Assembly: GCF_017980685.1 (NCBI RefSeq)
Contig: NZ_JACXXO010000007.1
Span: 221,373 to 285,372 of the forward strand
Length of the DNA: 64,000 nt
Direction of reading: 5' to 3'
Source: Pseudomonas iridis
GTDB taxonomy: Bacteria; Pseudomonadota; Gammaproteobacteria; Pseudomonadales; Pseudomonadaceae
Shown here: piece by piece, positions 1 through 8,311 of the stretch
Numbering within the stretch: the stretch's first letter is position 1
Layout of the letters: each line of letters begins with the position of its first letter
Position numbers and translations under genes: made by a program
The notes under the pieces: model-generated
Told to the model about the DNA's origin: nothing
The model's input: only the letters and a program-made list of their open reading frames with translations
The model's database searches: none

Positions 1-62
1 CTCCGTTGCTGAGCGGAAATTAAATATTTTGCATATTCATAGGGTTAGGTGAAAAAAAGGTG

Positions 63-90
63 TTGACACCCCTCCGGAATTCCGTAGAAT
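63..90 (+). promoter_or_regulatory. tRNA-Val promoter
   Basis: A sigma70-type promoter is visible: TTGACA at 63-68, a 16-bp spacer and TAGAAT at 85-90. A GC-rich discriminator follows and the tRNA starts at 104. A GC-rich discriminator is typical of stringently controlled stable-RNA promoters. Confidence 0.8.
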
Positions 91-103
91 GCCGCCTCAC
101 AGC

Positions 104-180
104 AGGCACGTAGCTCAGTTGGTTAGAGCACCACCTTGACATGGTGGGGGTCGTTGGTTCGAGTCCAATCGCGCCTACCA
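104..180 (+). tRNA. tRNA-Val (GAC), target of the island
   Basis: The 77-nt cloverleaf has the anticodon stem CCACC/GGTGG around loop TTGACAT, giving anticodon GAC (valine, GUC/GUU codons). A TTCGAGTC T-loop region and an encoded CCA end are present. The acceptor stem is AGGCACG against CGCGCCT, so position 5 (A) faces position 68 (C), a non-Watson-Crick pair; all other acceptor pairs are intact. The 3' part from 133 is duplicated at 6153, which marks this gene as the integration site of the downstream island. Confidence 0.95.
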
Positions 181-246
181 AACAAAATCCGCTCTGCTGG
201 GCGGTCTAGAAGGGCTCACCGAAAGGTGGGCCCTTTTTTGTTGTCT
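133..246 (+). repeat. 114-bp direct repeat, left attachment copy
   Basis: This stretch covers the tRNA-Val 3' part and its terminator. It is repeated at 6153-6266, and I saw no mismatch over 114 bp. Flanking bases differ on both sides (CACC versus GCAG before, TGGA versus GGGG after). The two copies bound a 6,020-bp unit, as expected for attL/attR of a tRNA-integrated element. Confidence 0.93.
212..239 (+). terminator. tRNA-Val terminator
   Basis: A rho-independent hairpin: GGGCTCACC, loop GAAA, GGTGGGCCC (one G-T wobble), followed by six T. It lies inside the direct repeat, so a second identical copy exists at 6232-6259. Confidence 0.9.
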
Positions 247-748
247 TGGATTTCTTCAGAACGTTCACAAAATATAGGGTTCATTCACACTGGGCAATGT
301 GAACGCCTAAAAACCCTTTTCTGGGCTGCGATTCTTATGCATGTCGTGGGGGGGGCATTGTGTTCGATGTGGTTTGGTGAACGTGTGATGTGATAGCGGC
401 CAGCCACAGCGGGAATACTGTGTGCCGGGGTGTGGCTGCTGGGGTCGCCTCCTATCTTTAAGTCCTTGATTATTCAAGGATTTATCAGCTTAAAAACTCG
501 AAGTGTGACAGCGTGTAGGTACACATAGGTGGTGCACTGCGCTGGCAATCATGCCTTAACCGTTTTTAATCGCCAATCCAATACTTTACATAGGTGCGTT
601 CGGATACTTGTGGCGCCTTGTGAAAAGCACGCAAGCCAGTATCCCTTAGGTTTATTGCGCGAATCCCCGTTGATCAAGCTCTCCAAGGCCGTACCGTTCC
701 TGGATAGCACGTAATCACCGTGCCTACGGCTGTTACCTTCACCGGATT
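247..748. other. gene-free left part of the island
   Basis: I find no convincing gene here; the short ORFs lack ribosome binding sites and recognisable sequence. Two perfect inverted repeats are visible: an 8-bp arm CAGCCACA at 401-408 matched at 431-438, and TCCTTGA at 463-469 matched at 474-480 around a 4-nt loop. Neither is followed by a T tract. This could be a regulatory or recombination-site region. Confidence 0.5.
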
Positions 749-1234
749 TCAAGCTGGGTTGCGGCGTTTTAACTCATCCGCACAAGCGAGGGCTTCTCGC
801 AGAATGGCCGCGTTTTCAGCAAACGAATCAGGATCGTTCGTACCTTCATACAGACTGCCACCGGGCCCCGCATCTATGATGAAGCTGTCGGCATATTGGT
901 AGAATTTCACCACAAGTTGAGCATCTTTTAGTTTCAGTGCTCCAAGCTTGGTTACGCTGTTGATGTAGATACGGCAGTAGTGCTCAGGTACTCTGACTCG
1001 AAACGTGGTGGTATCTCGCTGCTCTTCCTCTTTTTCGCGTAGTTCGTTGGCGGTTTCTTCAAGCTCCTCTACATACCGACGCGTAGTCGCTATCTCGCGT
1101 AATGCTAGAATTTCGGCAACCAACGCCACCTTTATCGCCTCGCGTTCGTGGTGTGTCCTCCATAGCCATGTTGCAACGGTTGCACAGATGGGAAGGGCGA
1201 TGCCGAATAGCGTGATGATCTGTGAAACATCCAT
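749..1234 (-). CDS. small membrane-anchored coiled-coil protein
   Basis: A 161-aa protein I cannot assign to a family. Residues about 6-26 form one hydrophobic, probably membrane-spanning segment. Residues about 50-75 are a Glu-rich helix (EELEE, ELREKEEEQR) likely to form a coiled coil. The C-terminal half looks soluble, with aromatic residues. It is the first cargo gene of the tRNA-Val island and reads toward the tRNA. Small membrane proteins of this shape occur in many mobile islands; any link to the neighbouring ATPase is speculation. Confidence 0.6.
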   Translation of the reverse strand: MDVSQIITLFGIALPICATVATWLWRTHHEREAIKVALVAEILALREIATTRRYVEELEETANELREKEEEQRDTTTFRVRVPEHYCRIYINSVTKLGALKLKDAQLVVKFYQYADSFIIDAGPGGSLYEGTNDPDSFAENAAILREALACADELKRRNPA

Positions 1235-1533
1235 GTTATGGCTCTGCTGCTTTGATAGCCTGTATCCTATCTGGTAGGTAGGGCTTGCGTCTTCTTAAAT
1301 GCTTACCTACAAACGCTTCCCAAGCTAGGGTTGGGTATGGCACATTGCTACGGCGTTACAATGTATCCATCCATGGTTGATGTATAGTTCAGTCAGTGAA
1401 AAGCCTTGAATGGTAGTACGCTCTGATCATATTTAGCTGCCTGAGTGTTCTCTTGGCGTTAAAGGCAGGGCAGGGGAAGGCGCCGGGTGGAGTAGAATCC
1501 GTAATTTATGAATAGCATTGGATGAGTCATAAA
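1235..1533. other. intergenic stretch between divergent island genes
   Basis: About 300 bp between the leftward membrane protein and the rightward ATPase. It must contain both promoters if both are expressed, but I do not see a confident -35/-10 pair or any repeat. Confidence 0.4.
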
Positions 1534-2991
1534 ATGGCGAAAAGCGCGGTTTCAGGTATCCCCACCTTCTGAGAAGTGGCAGCTGAAGATGATGCCATTC
1601 TTGAGTATTTCGTTCAGACTGATTCTGTAAGTACAGTCGTTGACGGTAATAAGTTCCTGATTCTTGGTCGTAAGGGTTCTGGAAAAACTGCTTTGTTTCG
1701 CTATTTCAATAAAAAGCAGCCGCAAGGTAGCCTCTCGCTCGCATTGAATCTCCGGGGTTACCCTTGGGCAATGCACGCTAAGCGTGGTGATCCTGATGCC
1801 GCGACGGCTGAGCAATATGAGGCAAGCTGGAAATATGTGATTGTTACCGAGTTCGCACAAATGGTGTTGTCTAAGGTTACCGGCACCTCTGAGTGGACTA
1901 GCGAAGTTAAGAGTCTTCGTGCGTTCTTCCAAAAAAACTATGGTGGTACGAATGTAACCCTCGAAGACATTCTGCGGCCATCCTCGCTTGAGCTGTCAAA
2001 GACTTCTTTTGAGCCAACTATTCTTGGATGCAAGCTCTTATCGGTCAGCCTTGAACGAACTGGTTCTCAGTCTGGACTTTCACGCGAGCTGAACGCGTTG
2101 TCGGATGCTATATATGAAGCGGCTTCTTATGTTAGCCAGAGGGAACAGCTCGACAAGATTTTGATCCATTTCGATGAGCTTGATCAAGGGATGGTTGATT
2201 TCAATGAGCAGCGTCAGTTAATGCTCATCGGCCTTATATTGGCTTGTCGGAGTATTAATCAGCAGTCCATAAAAAGTGCCGTTAACGTTAAATCCATCGT
2301 GTATTTACGTACGGATATGTGGGAACGCTTGTCGTTTTCTGATAAGAATAAAATTACTATGACCAATCTGGCTGAGATCAAGTGGAATGAGCAGTCTCTC
2401 AAAAGCCTGCTTGATCTCCGAATCAATAAGTATATTCCTGGCGCCTCTTGGATTGATATATGTGATGATGATTTGATGCGTGGGCGACAGCCAAAGCTTA
2501 CACACATTATAGCTCGGACTTTTGATCGCCCGCGTGACGTAATCAGTTTTATGAATACCTTGTTGGAAGTATCTACACCGCGGCGATCAGCTGCAGGCGA
2601 GTCTCAGCAGTTTACCAATAAAGATGTTGTGGCGGCTCGTCCTGACTATTCCAATTATCTGAAGGCTGAGCTTGATGACGAAATTAAACCCCATTGGCCA
2701 AGTTGGGATGAGGCGCTTCAAGTTATATCTGGTTTAGGAAAGCTTTCCTTCACTAAGGCTTCATTTGAAGCTGCTTATAATATAACACGCTTGGCTAAAA
2801 ACTTCTCCAGCGAAGAAGCTATGGAGATACTATATGATTTCTCTGTAATTGGGACATATAGTGTGCAATCTGGATATGGGGGAAGTGAGTGGGTCTTTAG
2901 ATATAAAGTGCGGAAGGCGAAGTGGGATGAGAATGCCAGCACTTTCAAACTGCACTTGGGTCTTAAAGAGCACGCTCGTGTTAATGAGTAG
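1534..2991 (+). pseudogene. P-loop ATPase (Sll1717-like) with in-frame TGA near the 5' end
   Basis: The continuous open frame from GTG 1576 encodes 471 aa with Walker A GRKGSGKT (residues 31-38) and Walker B ILIHFDELD (about 194-202). This resembles STAND/ABC-like ATPases annotated as the Sll1717 family. Upstream, ATG 1534 opens the same frame, reads 12 codons and meets TGA at 1570-1572, directly followed by EVAAEDD. In this family a phe-gly pair usually precedes the AEDD motif, so TTC-TGA looks like a TTC-GGA codon changed by one base. Either translation restarts at GTG 1576, which has no well-spaced Shine-Dalgarno, or the gene is inactivated. The P-loop core is intact. The family is often found in defence islands; its activity is not known to me. 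Confidence 0.7.
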
Positions 2992-3225
2992 TGTCTCTGA
3001 TTAATCAGATCGATTCGTTAACTGTCGATTGCCGTAGAGGTAGCAATCTCATTTCCATTCTCAGAAAACCACTTGGTCATCTCCTCGATAGCCGAAGCTA
3101 AGGCATATTGATTCTAGAGAACCAGCGTTAGTGCGTTTGCTGTGACTAAATTGGGTTTTGAAGCCTCTGGCATGGTTGTGCCCTTGAATTCAGCAAGACT
3201 GGTCTGTCAGGTGGCCGTGGAAATA

Positions 3226-4545
3226 TTAATATTTGCGGAATGATACCCCATGGTCATAAGTATCATAACTGACCCCGGTGACTTCATGAATAGCTAGAGA
3301 GTCACGATCAAGTCGAAGTGCGGGAGGCAAAGCTTCGAAAGTTTGGATGAGATCCTCTTGGGGAGAAAGTGATTCATGAAGCGTGGGGCTGATCCAGGAG
3401 TCGTGCGATTCGTCATCGTACTCCCAGAGTTCAAAGTGTGATTTTCCTTTCTCGCTTTCGGCAGAAAAACAAACTAAGGAGCACTTCGCGAATAATATTA
3501 CATTGCGGTCGATTGAGGCGTTCTTGTCCGTTTGACTAGACGAAAAAATAAGTCCATCAATGTTCAGTTTGGGATGAGTGGCTAAGAAGTCCGCTATTGC
3601 TTGAGTGATTAAATAGCCCTCGTCGGCGGCTTCAGGCATTATTGGCATAGTTAACTTATCTTCCAGCAATTGTAGGAATCTGTGGCGAGCCTCAAGCTCA
3701 CGAGTCGCAGGATCAAACAAGCTAAGTTTTGAAGAAGGATCGATCTCCGATAGCTTCTTTAGATCAAGTAATCTAACATCTCTGGTAATGTTGAACGAAC
3801 TGGTTACGACGTAACTTCCTACGGGTGGGCGGACCTCCGCAATCGCAATGTGTTTATGAGTCGCGCCATAGAAAACGGGGATTCCCTTAGCGTTCATCCT
3901 GCCCGCAGTTGCGAGTTCGCTTGGTGGCGGCCCAAGCGCCCGTTCAGGATGACTTAGCTCGCTTTGCATTTTTTTAGCGGACTGGAATACCCGCGCTCTA
4001 AATAAATTGTTGATTTGTTTGTTAGGGCCCGCAGTGATGATTGCGGAGGCGGCATTATCATCAAAAAGTGGAGAAAATATTTTTTCCAACGTTCCTGCTA
4101 CAAGCGGGTTAACCAAGCGTGCTGTACTTTTCAGGCTTTTCTCCAAGCGTACCCACTCGTGGTTTAATTCAGTTGGGAGGTTCGAGTGACGAATAAAATA
4201 AGGGTCTTCTCCGAAACGATGTTCGTGTGAACTCCAATCGAACCACTCATCAGAAATGAGTTCCGCGAGTTCTGGTGTCGCGTCAGGCGAAATAAAGCTT
4301 TGGAGTATCTCTTCAAGTGTTTCGCCGTCTGGCGAGTAGTCATAAATCACTACTGCCGGGTTTTGGCTGCTGCATTCGTAGAAGTCGTCCAACATTTTTT
4401 CGAAAATAAATACAAATTCATCCAGCTCAACTGTGATTGACCTGCTGTCACAAAAATCGCATTCGCTGCCGGATACACCTGTTTCATTAATTAGCTTCTT
4501 CAGGTAGTTATCAATTACACATGAGGTACAGATTCTGGAGCTCAT
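3226..4545 (-). CDS. HEPN/RES-type protein, predicted NAD-degrading toxin
   Basis: A 439-aa protein from the ATG at 4545, chosen because AGGA lies at a suitable distance upstream; ATG 4575 is an alternative. The N-terminus has a CxxC pair (C6, C9) and another (C29, C32), then a helical region like the HEPN/RES N-terminal domain. The C-terminal half has RES motifs: GRMN with R216, VFYGAT with Y226, IAEVRP with E237 and a late serine-rich IFSSSQ. RES proteins such as ParT and MbcT degrade NAD+ by phosphorolysis or related chemistry and are usually paired with an Xre antitoxin. No such partner is adjacent. The gene is convergent with the ATPase and lies inside the tRNA-Val island, so a stand-alone abortive-infection role is possible. 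Confidence 0.78.
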   Translation of the reverse strand: MSSRICTSCVIDNYLKKLINETGVSGSECDFCDSRSITVELDEFVFIFEKMLDDFYECSSQNPAVVIYDYSPDGETLEEILQSFISPDATPELAELISDEWFDWSSHEHRFGEDPYFIRHSNLPTELNHEWVRLEKSLKSTARLVNPLVAGTLEKIFSPLFDDNAASAIITAGPNKQINNLFRARVFQSAKKMQSELSHPERALGPPPSELATAGRMNAKGIPVFYGATHKHIAIAEVRPPVGSYVVTSSFNITRDVRLLDLKKLSEIDPSSKLSLFDPATRELEARHRFLQLLEDKLTMPIMPEAADEGYLITQAIADFLATHPKLNIDGLIFSSSQTDKNASIDRNVILFAKCSLVCFSAESEKGKSHFELWEYDDESHDSWISPTLHESLSPQEDLIQTFEALPPALRLDRDSLAIHEVTGVSYDTYDHGVSFRKY

Positions 4546-5015
4546 ATAAATATATTCCTGGCGGGCCATGCCCACGGATTAAGTGCAGCATTTCTCTGGC
4601 AACATCAGATTACGCACAGACGTCGCATCTGCCTAGAGTCAAGGGCGACGCGGGGTGGTGGCGAAAATCCAATTAGTCAGAAGCAAACCCCACGGATGTC
4701 CGTTAGCAGTCGATTCGTGCCTGAGTCAGCGGCACCAATGGACAGTAACGGACATATGACTAAGCTCGCTGTTCAAGCGCGGTGCAACTCTGCTTTTTTC
4801 AATTTGTGCACTCGCATTTAGTGCAGATTTCGCATGAACCTGAGGCCGAGAATATCAGTCGGTGCTTTTGGGATGCTATATTTCCCGTAAGAATGGGGCG
4901 AGGTTAAGAGCCATTCCCGTGCCACGTCGCAGTCAGTGACTTAAATTGGGAAATATCACAGGCTCGAAAAAGCCGCCCGCAGGCGGCTGGTGTACGCGAG
5001 TGGGGCTTACAGCGC
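4546..5015. other. gene-free stretch between RES gene and integrase
   Basis: About 470 bp with no supported ORF. It holds the RES gene promoter region on the right side of that gene and, at 4967-4988, a terminator for the leftward integrase. I see no repeats or RNA gene otherwise. Confidence 0.5.
4967..4988 (-). terminator. terminator after the integrase pseudogene
   Basis: Read on the minus strand: AGCCGCC, 4-nt loop TGCG, GGCGGCT, then TTTT. It starts about 30 bp beyond the recombinase stop. Confidence 0.8.
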
Positions 5016-6077
5016 CTAGAACACAAACTCATGGTAAGTGGCGTTTACTTCAGCCTGTGTGATGCCAATGTAGGCCATCGTGACAGCCGGGCTGGAATGG
5101 TTCAGTACCTTGCAAATCTTCTCGATGGACACCCCGCCGTTGTACATCAGCCAGCCACGAGTCTTTCGCATCGAATGAGTACCAAGTTGCAGGCTCATTT
5201 CGTCGCCTACGGCCTTTGAAGGCGTTTGCTACAGCGATACGGCTTACCGCCTTGCCCTTAGCCCGATTGCTGTCCACCTCGAACAGGTAAGTGTGCGTGG
5301 GGTGTGGAGCCCTGCGGCGGCCTACGATGGTCTTAACAGAACTGTTCAGGTCAATGATGCGGGTCTTACCGGTCTTGCCTTCCTTGATCACCAGCTTGTC
5401 GCCTTGCACATCTTCGAAGGTAGGCTGAGTAGGTCACTGATACGAAGGGCAGTGTTGACCCCGAACCGCCAGATGCGTTCGTCAAGGTGCAGGCAGTCTT
5501 TTGTAAGCTTCAAGATCTCTGAGCGCCGCATAGCCGTCTCATAGGCTAGTTCGACAATCAGCTTCATGGCTGGGGATAGCTTTGCCAGAAGTCGTTCAAG
5601 CTCACCTGCACGGATTACCTTGTCGGACGACTTGTCGGGCTTGGGTAAAGCAATGTCAGTGACTGGATTATGGATGTCGATCAGTAAGCCGCGTTTGGCG
5701 AACCGGTAGAAGCGGGACATGAACGCAAGCTGCGTCCTGCAAGTGGAAGGCTTTACCTTCTTCAGCCGCATAATTTTGAAGTCGTTGATCATCTGCGGTG
5801 TGATTTCGTGGATGGGCTGAGTAAAGTACCTGCCCAGATGCTCTACGATTTTCAGTGCGTGGTCGTAGCTGCCTTTTCCCTTGAGCATGGTTTCGCAGTA
5901 GGTCATGCCCAGCGTATATATAGTGTGATGCTTTCGATCTACCGTTACGGCCTCGACCTGTCTCGCCCATGATTCTGCTTCGGCCTTCGTGCTGAAGGTT
6001 TTCGACTGGGGGGATTTGCCCTTAACCCGTACCTGAGCATTCCAGTTGCCGGATGGGAGTAAGCGGAAATTTGCCAT
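5016..6077 (-). pseudogene. chimeric, frameshifted tyrosine recombinase
   Basis: Reading from ATG 6077, the first frame gives a SAM-like DNA-binding part and a first catalytic arginine block (YETAMRRSEILKL). It then continues into a second, different arginine block (FGVNTALRISDLLSL). At about 5430 the frame must shift for the text to continue as FEDVQGDKLVIKEGKTGKTR, and at about 5205 it must shift back to read DEMSLQLGTHSMRKTRG, LNHSSPAVTMAYIG. HxxR and the catalytic tyrosine are thus present but out of frame. Two arginine blocks in tandem suggest an end-to-end fusion of the 5' part of one integrase with the 3' part of a smaller one. It is probably inactive. Confidence 0.8.
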
Positions 6078-6152
6078 TTTTGACGCCTCATGATGTGAAT
6101 GGGCGTTCTGAGAAATCCAAGAGCAGCAGGGCTTGGAGCTTGCTCCTAGCAG

Positions 6153-6266
6153 ACCTTGACATGGTGGGGGTCGTTGGTTCGAGTCCAATCGCGCCTACCA
6201 AACAAAATCCGCTCTGCTGGGCGGTCTAGAAGGGCTCACCGAAAGGTGGGCCCTTTTTTGTTGTCT
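6153..6266 (+). repeat. 114-bp direct repeat, right attachment copy
   Basis: An exact second copy of 133-246: the tRNA-Val 3' part, CCA end and terminator hairpin. It forms the right boundary of the island. The 5' part of the tRNA is missing, so no tRNA can be made here. Confidence 0.93.
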
Positions 6267-6734
6267 GGGGTTTGAAACCTCTTGCAGAATCCTCGCTTCA
6301 GAACATCAATTCGGCAATCACCTCGACGTGCGCTTCCCTTCTCATCATTACCTTCTCTTTCCACATTGATTAGACGGCTTCAGAGCTGGTGCATAACGAC
6401 AGCCATTCCTCCGCGTCAAATTCTCATTCCATAAAAATAGTGTGGATATTGAATGAGTTACGAGCTTTTTTAACCGACCGGTTATCGAAAAAATATTGTC
6501 GCTGAAGCGATTAATCAGTAATATCCGCTCCGCGTTCACCACCACGGTTTATGCATTTTTAATCCCAAGCTTCCATCAGCTGCTTGGGATTTTTTTTGCC
6601 TGAGATTTGGCTTTTGCAGCACGTCTCTATCGCGTTCCTCAGCTGCACGCCGGCGATGTGGTCCGGGCAAATCCCCACTTTTTGAACTACTACTGACTGG
6701 CCGATTTTCAACTCTTTTATAAAGGAGTGTGTCT
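6267..6734. other. gene-free stretch right of the island
   Basis: About 470 bp of chromosome with no supported protein gene. It contains one strong hairpin terminator (6561-6597) with no gene upstream, and AGGAG at 6723-6727 that serves the next gene. Confidence 0.5.
6561..6597 (+). terminator. orphan rho-independent terminator
   Basis: AATCCCAAGC at 6561-6570 pairs perfectly with GCTTGGGATT at 6582-6591 and runs into an eight-T tract. No gene ends upstream on the plus strand, so it may end a small RNA or be the original terminator of something displaced by the island. Confidence 0.75.
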
Positions 6735-7190
6735 GTGTTGGCTCACTGGTTTCTAGCGGCTATTCATCTAATGGCTTTTGCCTTGGGCTTTTGGGCAGTG
6801 CTGACGCGTGGAACGGCGTTCAGTCGTTTGGCGTCCGGCGCCGGGGAGGTCAGGCGCGTGTTGCTCGCCGATAATCTGTGGGGTATCTCTGCGTTGATTC
6901 TGTTGGTGACGGGCGGGATGCGTGCCTTTGGCGGGTATGAGAAAGGCACTGACTATTACCTTCATCAGCCACTGTTCCATCTGAAGATGACACTGTTCGT
7001 GCTCATTCTGCTGATAGAGCTCGCGCCGATGATCACGTTGGTCAAATGGCGCATTGCGTCAGCGCGCGGTGCGGCACTCGATACCGGGCGTGCGAAGTTG
7101 TACGCGCGAATCAGTCATGTCGAAGCGTTGTTGCTGATGCTGATGGTGGTTGCCGCCACTGGCATGGCGCGTGGAGTGACATTCGCTTAG
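6735..7190 (+). CDS. DUF2214-family membrane protein
   Basis: About 151 aa with four hydrophobic segments, resembling the DUF2214 family of small inner-membrane proteins. Three in-frame starts compete: GTG 6729, GTG 6735 and TTG 6738. The AGGAG at 6723-6727 is only 1 nt from the first and 7 nt from the second, so GTG 6735 is preferred. Function is unknown. It stands alone and downstream DNA up to rsmE is gene-free. Confidence 0.7.
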   Translation: MLAHWFLAAIHLMAFALGFWAVLTRGTAFSRLASGAGEVRRVLLADNLWGISALILLVTGGMRAFGGYEKGTDYYLHQPLFHLKMTLFVLILLIELAPMITLVKWRIASARGAALDTGRAKLYARISHVEALLLMLMVVAATGMARGVTFA

Positions 7191-7412
7191 GAGGGCGAAT
7201 TCCCTGCGCTCTATCGGAATCGTCCGACAGCCAGCCTTTGGAATGGCCGGTAAGATCGAGCGGTAACAGGGGATAGGGAGAATGAATCGGAAGGGGGTTG
7301 GTGTGTCAGGCGCCGTGCCCAACAGAGTGGGGAGCGGGTGGCAATACGGCGCGTGTATCTCTAGCCAGTCATTGTGCTGGGCAAACGAACTGGCTACTGA
7401 CTGCGATGCGGC

Positions 7413-7607
7413 TCAGGGTGTTTGTGGTTTGTCCGGAGCGGTCAGGCCAGCCTGAATGCGCTGGTAGATCTCTTCACGGTGCACCGCAACGTTCTTCGGA
7501 GCGTTGATGCCAATTCGTACTTGCTGGCCGCTAACGCCCAGGATGGTGATGGTGATGTCATCACCAATGTTTATGCTTTCACCGACTTTGCGGGTGAGTA
7601 TCAGCAT
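7413..7607 (-). CDS. rsmE: RsmE/CsrA RNA-binding regulator
   Basis: A 64-aa protein starting [17 protein letters not shown], the classic CsrA/Rsm fold. L4 and R44 of the RNA-binding face are present ([10 protein letters not shown] block). The extended C-terminus ([13 protein letters not shown]) fits RsmE of fluorescent pseudomonads better than the 62-aa RsmA. Rsm proteins bind GGA motifs in mRNA leaders and repress secondary metabolism and exoproducts; the GacA-dependent small RNAs titrate them. Its own Shine-Dalgarno CAAGGAGAAG contains a GGA, consistent with autorepression. ATG 7607 was chosen over an upstream in-frame start because AAGGAG is 6 nt away. Confidence 0.88.
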   Translation of the reverse strand: MLILTRKVGESINIGDDITITILGVSGQQVRIGINAPKNVAVHREEIYQRIQAGLTAPDKPQTP

Positions 7608-7857
7608 GGTCTTCTCCTTGATTGCTTTGTAGGGCACCTGATTCAGACAGTGCAGAGGTCGGTGGTACGTATAGATTAGTGCGAAGTCTCACAGTTTGGG
7701 TGCCTCTTTCTGACGCGCAGATGCGGCATTAATTCCCAGGGCGTAACTATACAGAGGCTGCAATCATCAATCTCGTTGTTTCGTGCCCATTTTGCGGGGC
7801 TCGCGAAGTATTTATGAATGGTAAGATCGTCGCTTTGAGATTTCCGAGGAAACCGTT

Positions 7858-8226
7858 GTGCGCAAATTGGTCTGGATAGTCGCGGCACTGGCATTGGCAG
7901 GATGTGGTGAAGGCAAGAGTGTAGACGCGCAAGAGCCGAAAACGGCGGTCGCGACTGCTCCTGCGGTCGCCTCTGCTCCACAGTGGGATCTCGAGGTGCG
8001 CGGCGAAACGCCTCAGGCTGTCAGTGATCTGAGCGGCTGGCTGATCGAGCATGCGTTTGTTCCGACGGTAATCAAGGACAGCAGCGGCAAAGTGCGAATT
8101 CTGATTGGCCCTTTCAACTCCAAGGCTGAGGCCGAAGCTCGGCAGGTACAGGTCGATGCGGCATTGGCAAAGGCCAAAAAACGGAATATCGAATCGGTGG
8201 TGATCGAGCATCCGATCCAGCCGTAA
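7858..8226 (+). CDS. SPOR-domain lipoprotein
   Basis: A 122-aa protein with a GTG start preceded by GAGGA at 7846-7850. The N-terminal signal ends in lipobox LAGC, so it is probably a lipoprotein. A low-complexity Ala/Pro linker follows, then a SPOR-like domain at about residues 43-118 (VRILIGPFNSKAEAEARQ). SPOR domains bind denuded peptidoglycan at the division septum. No operon partner is evident. Confidence 0.75.
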   Translation: MRKLVWIVAALALAGCGEGKSVDAQEPKTAVATAPAVASAPQWDLEVRGETPQAVSDLSGWLIEHAFVPTVIKDSSGKVRILIGPFNSKAEAEARQVQVDAALAKAKKRNIESVVIEHPIQP

Positions 8227-8311
8227 CATTGTTTTCAGCGGAGCAACTTAAAGGGTGTCGGATGCGATTCGTCTTATACGAGTCACTTACGATTTCTTCA
8301 AGGAGCTCCGC

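Larger units (their letters stand above)
133..6266. mobile_element. 6.0-kb genomic island in tRNA-Val
   Basis: The island is bounded by the perfect 114-bp repeats and holds an integrase-like gene at its right end reading inward. Its cargo is a membrane/coiled-coil protein, a P-loop ATPase and a HEPN/RES protein, all clearly more AT-rich than the chromosome on the right. The recombinase is frameshifted and the ATPase carries an early TGA, so the island is probably no longer self-mobile. A role in phage defence is inferred from the gene families only. Confidence 0.85.

Noticed and set aside
401..480. Inverted repeats 401-438 and 463-480 as terminators
   Set aside because: Neither is followed by a T-tract and no gene ends upstream.
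549..752. 67-codon frame downstream of the island membrane protein
   Set aside because: TTG start, no ribosome binding site, no recognisable sequence; the TTGA contact with the gene before it alone is not enough.
1570..1572. TGA read as selenocysteine in the ATPase
   Set aside because: The position fits glycine, not a redox cysteine, and I see no SECIS-like hairpin just downstream.
3000..5000. Xre-type antitoxin for the RES protein
   Set aside because: I looked for a small HTH frame on both strands beside the gene and found none.
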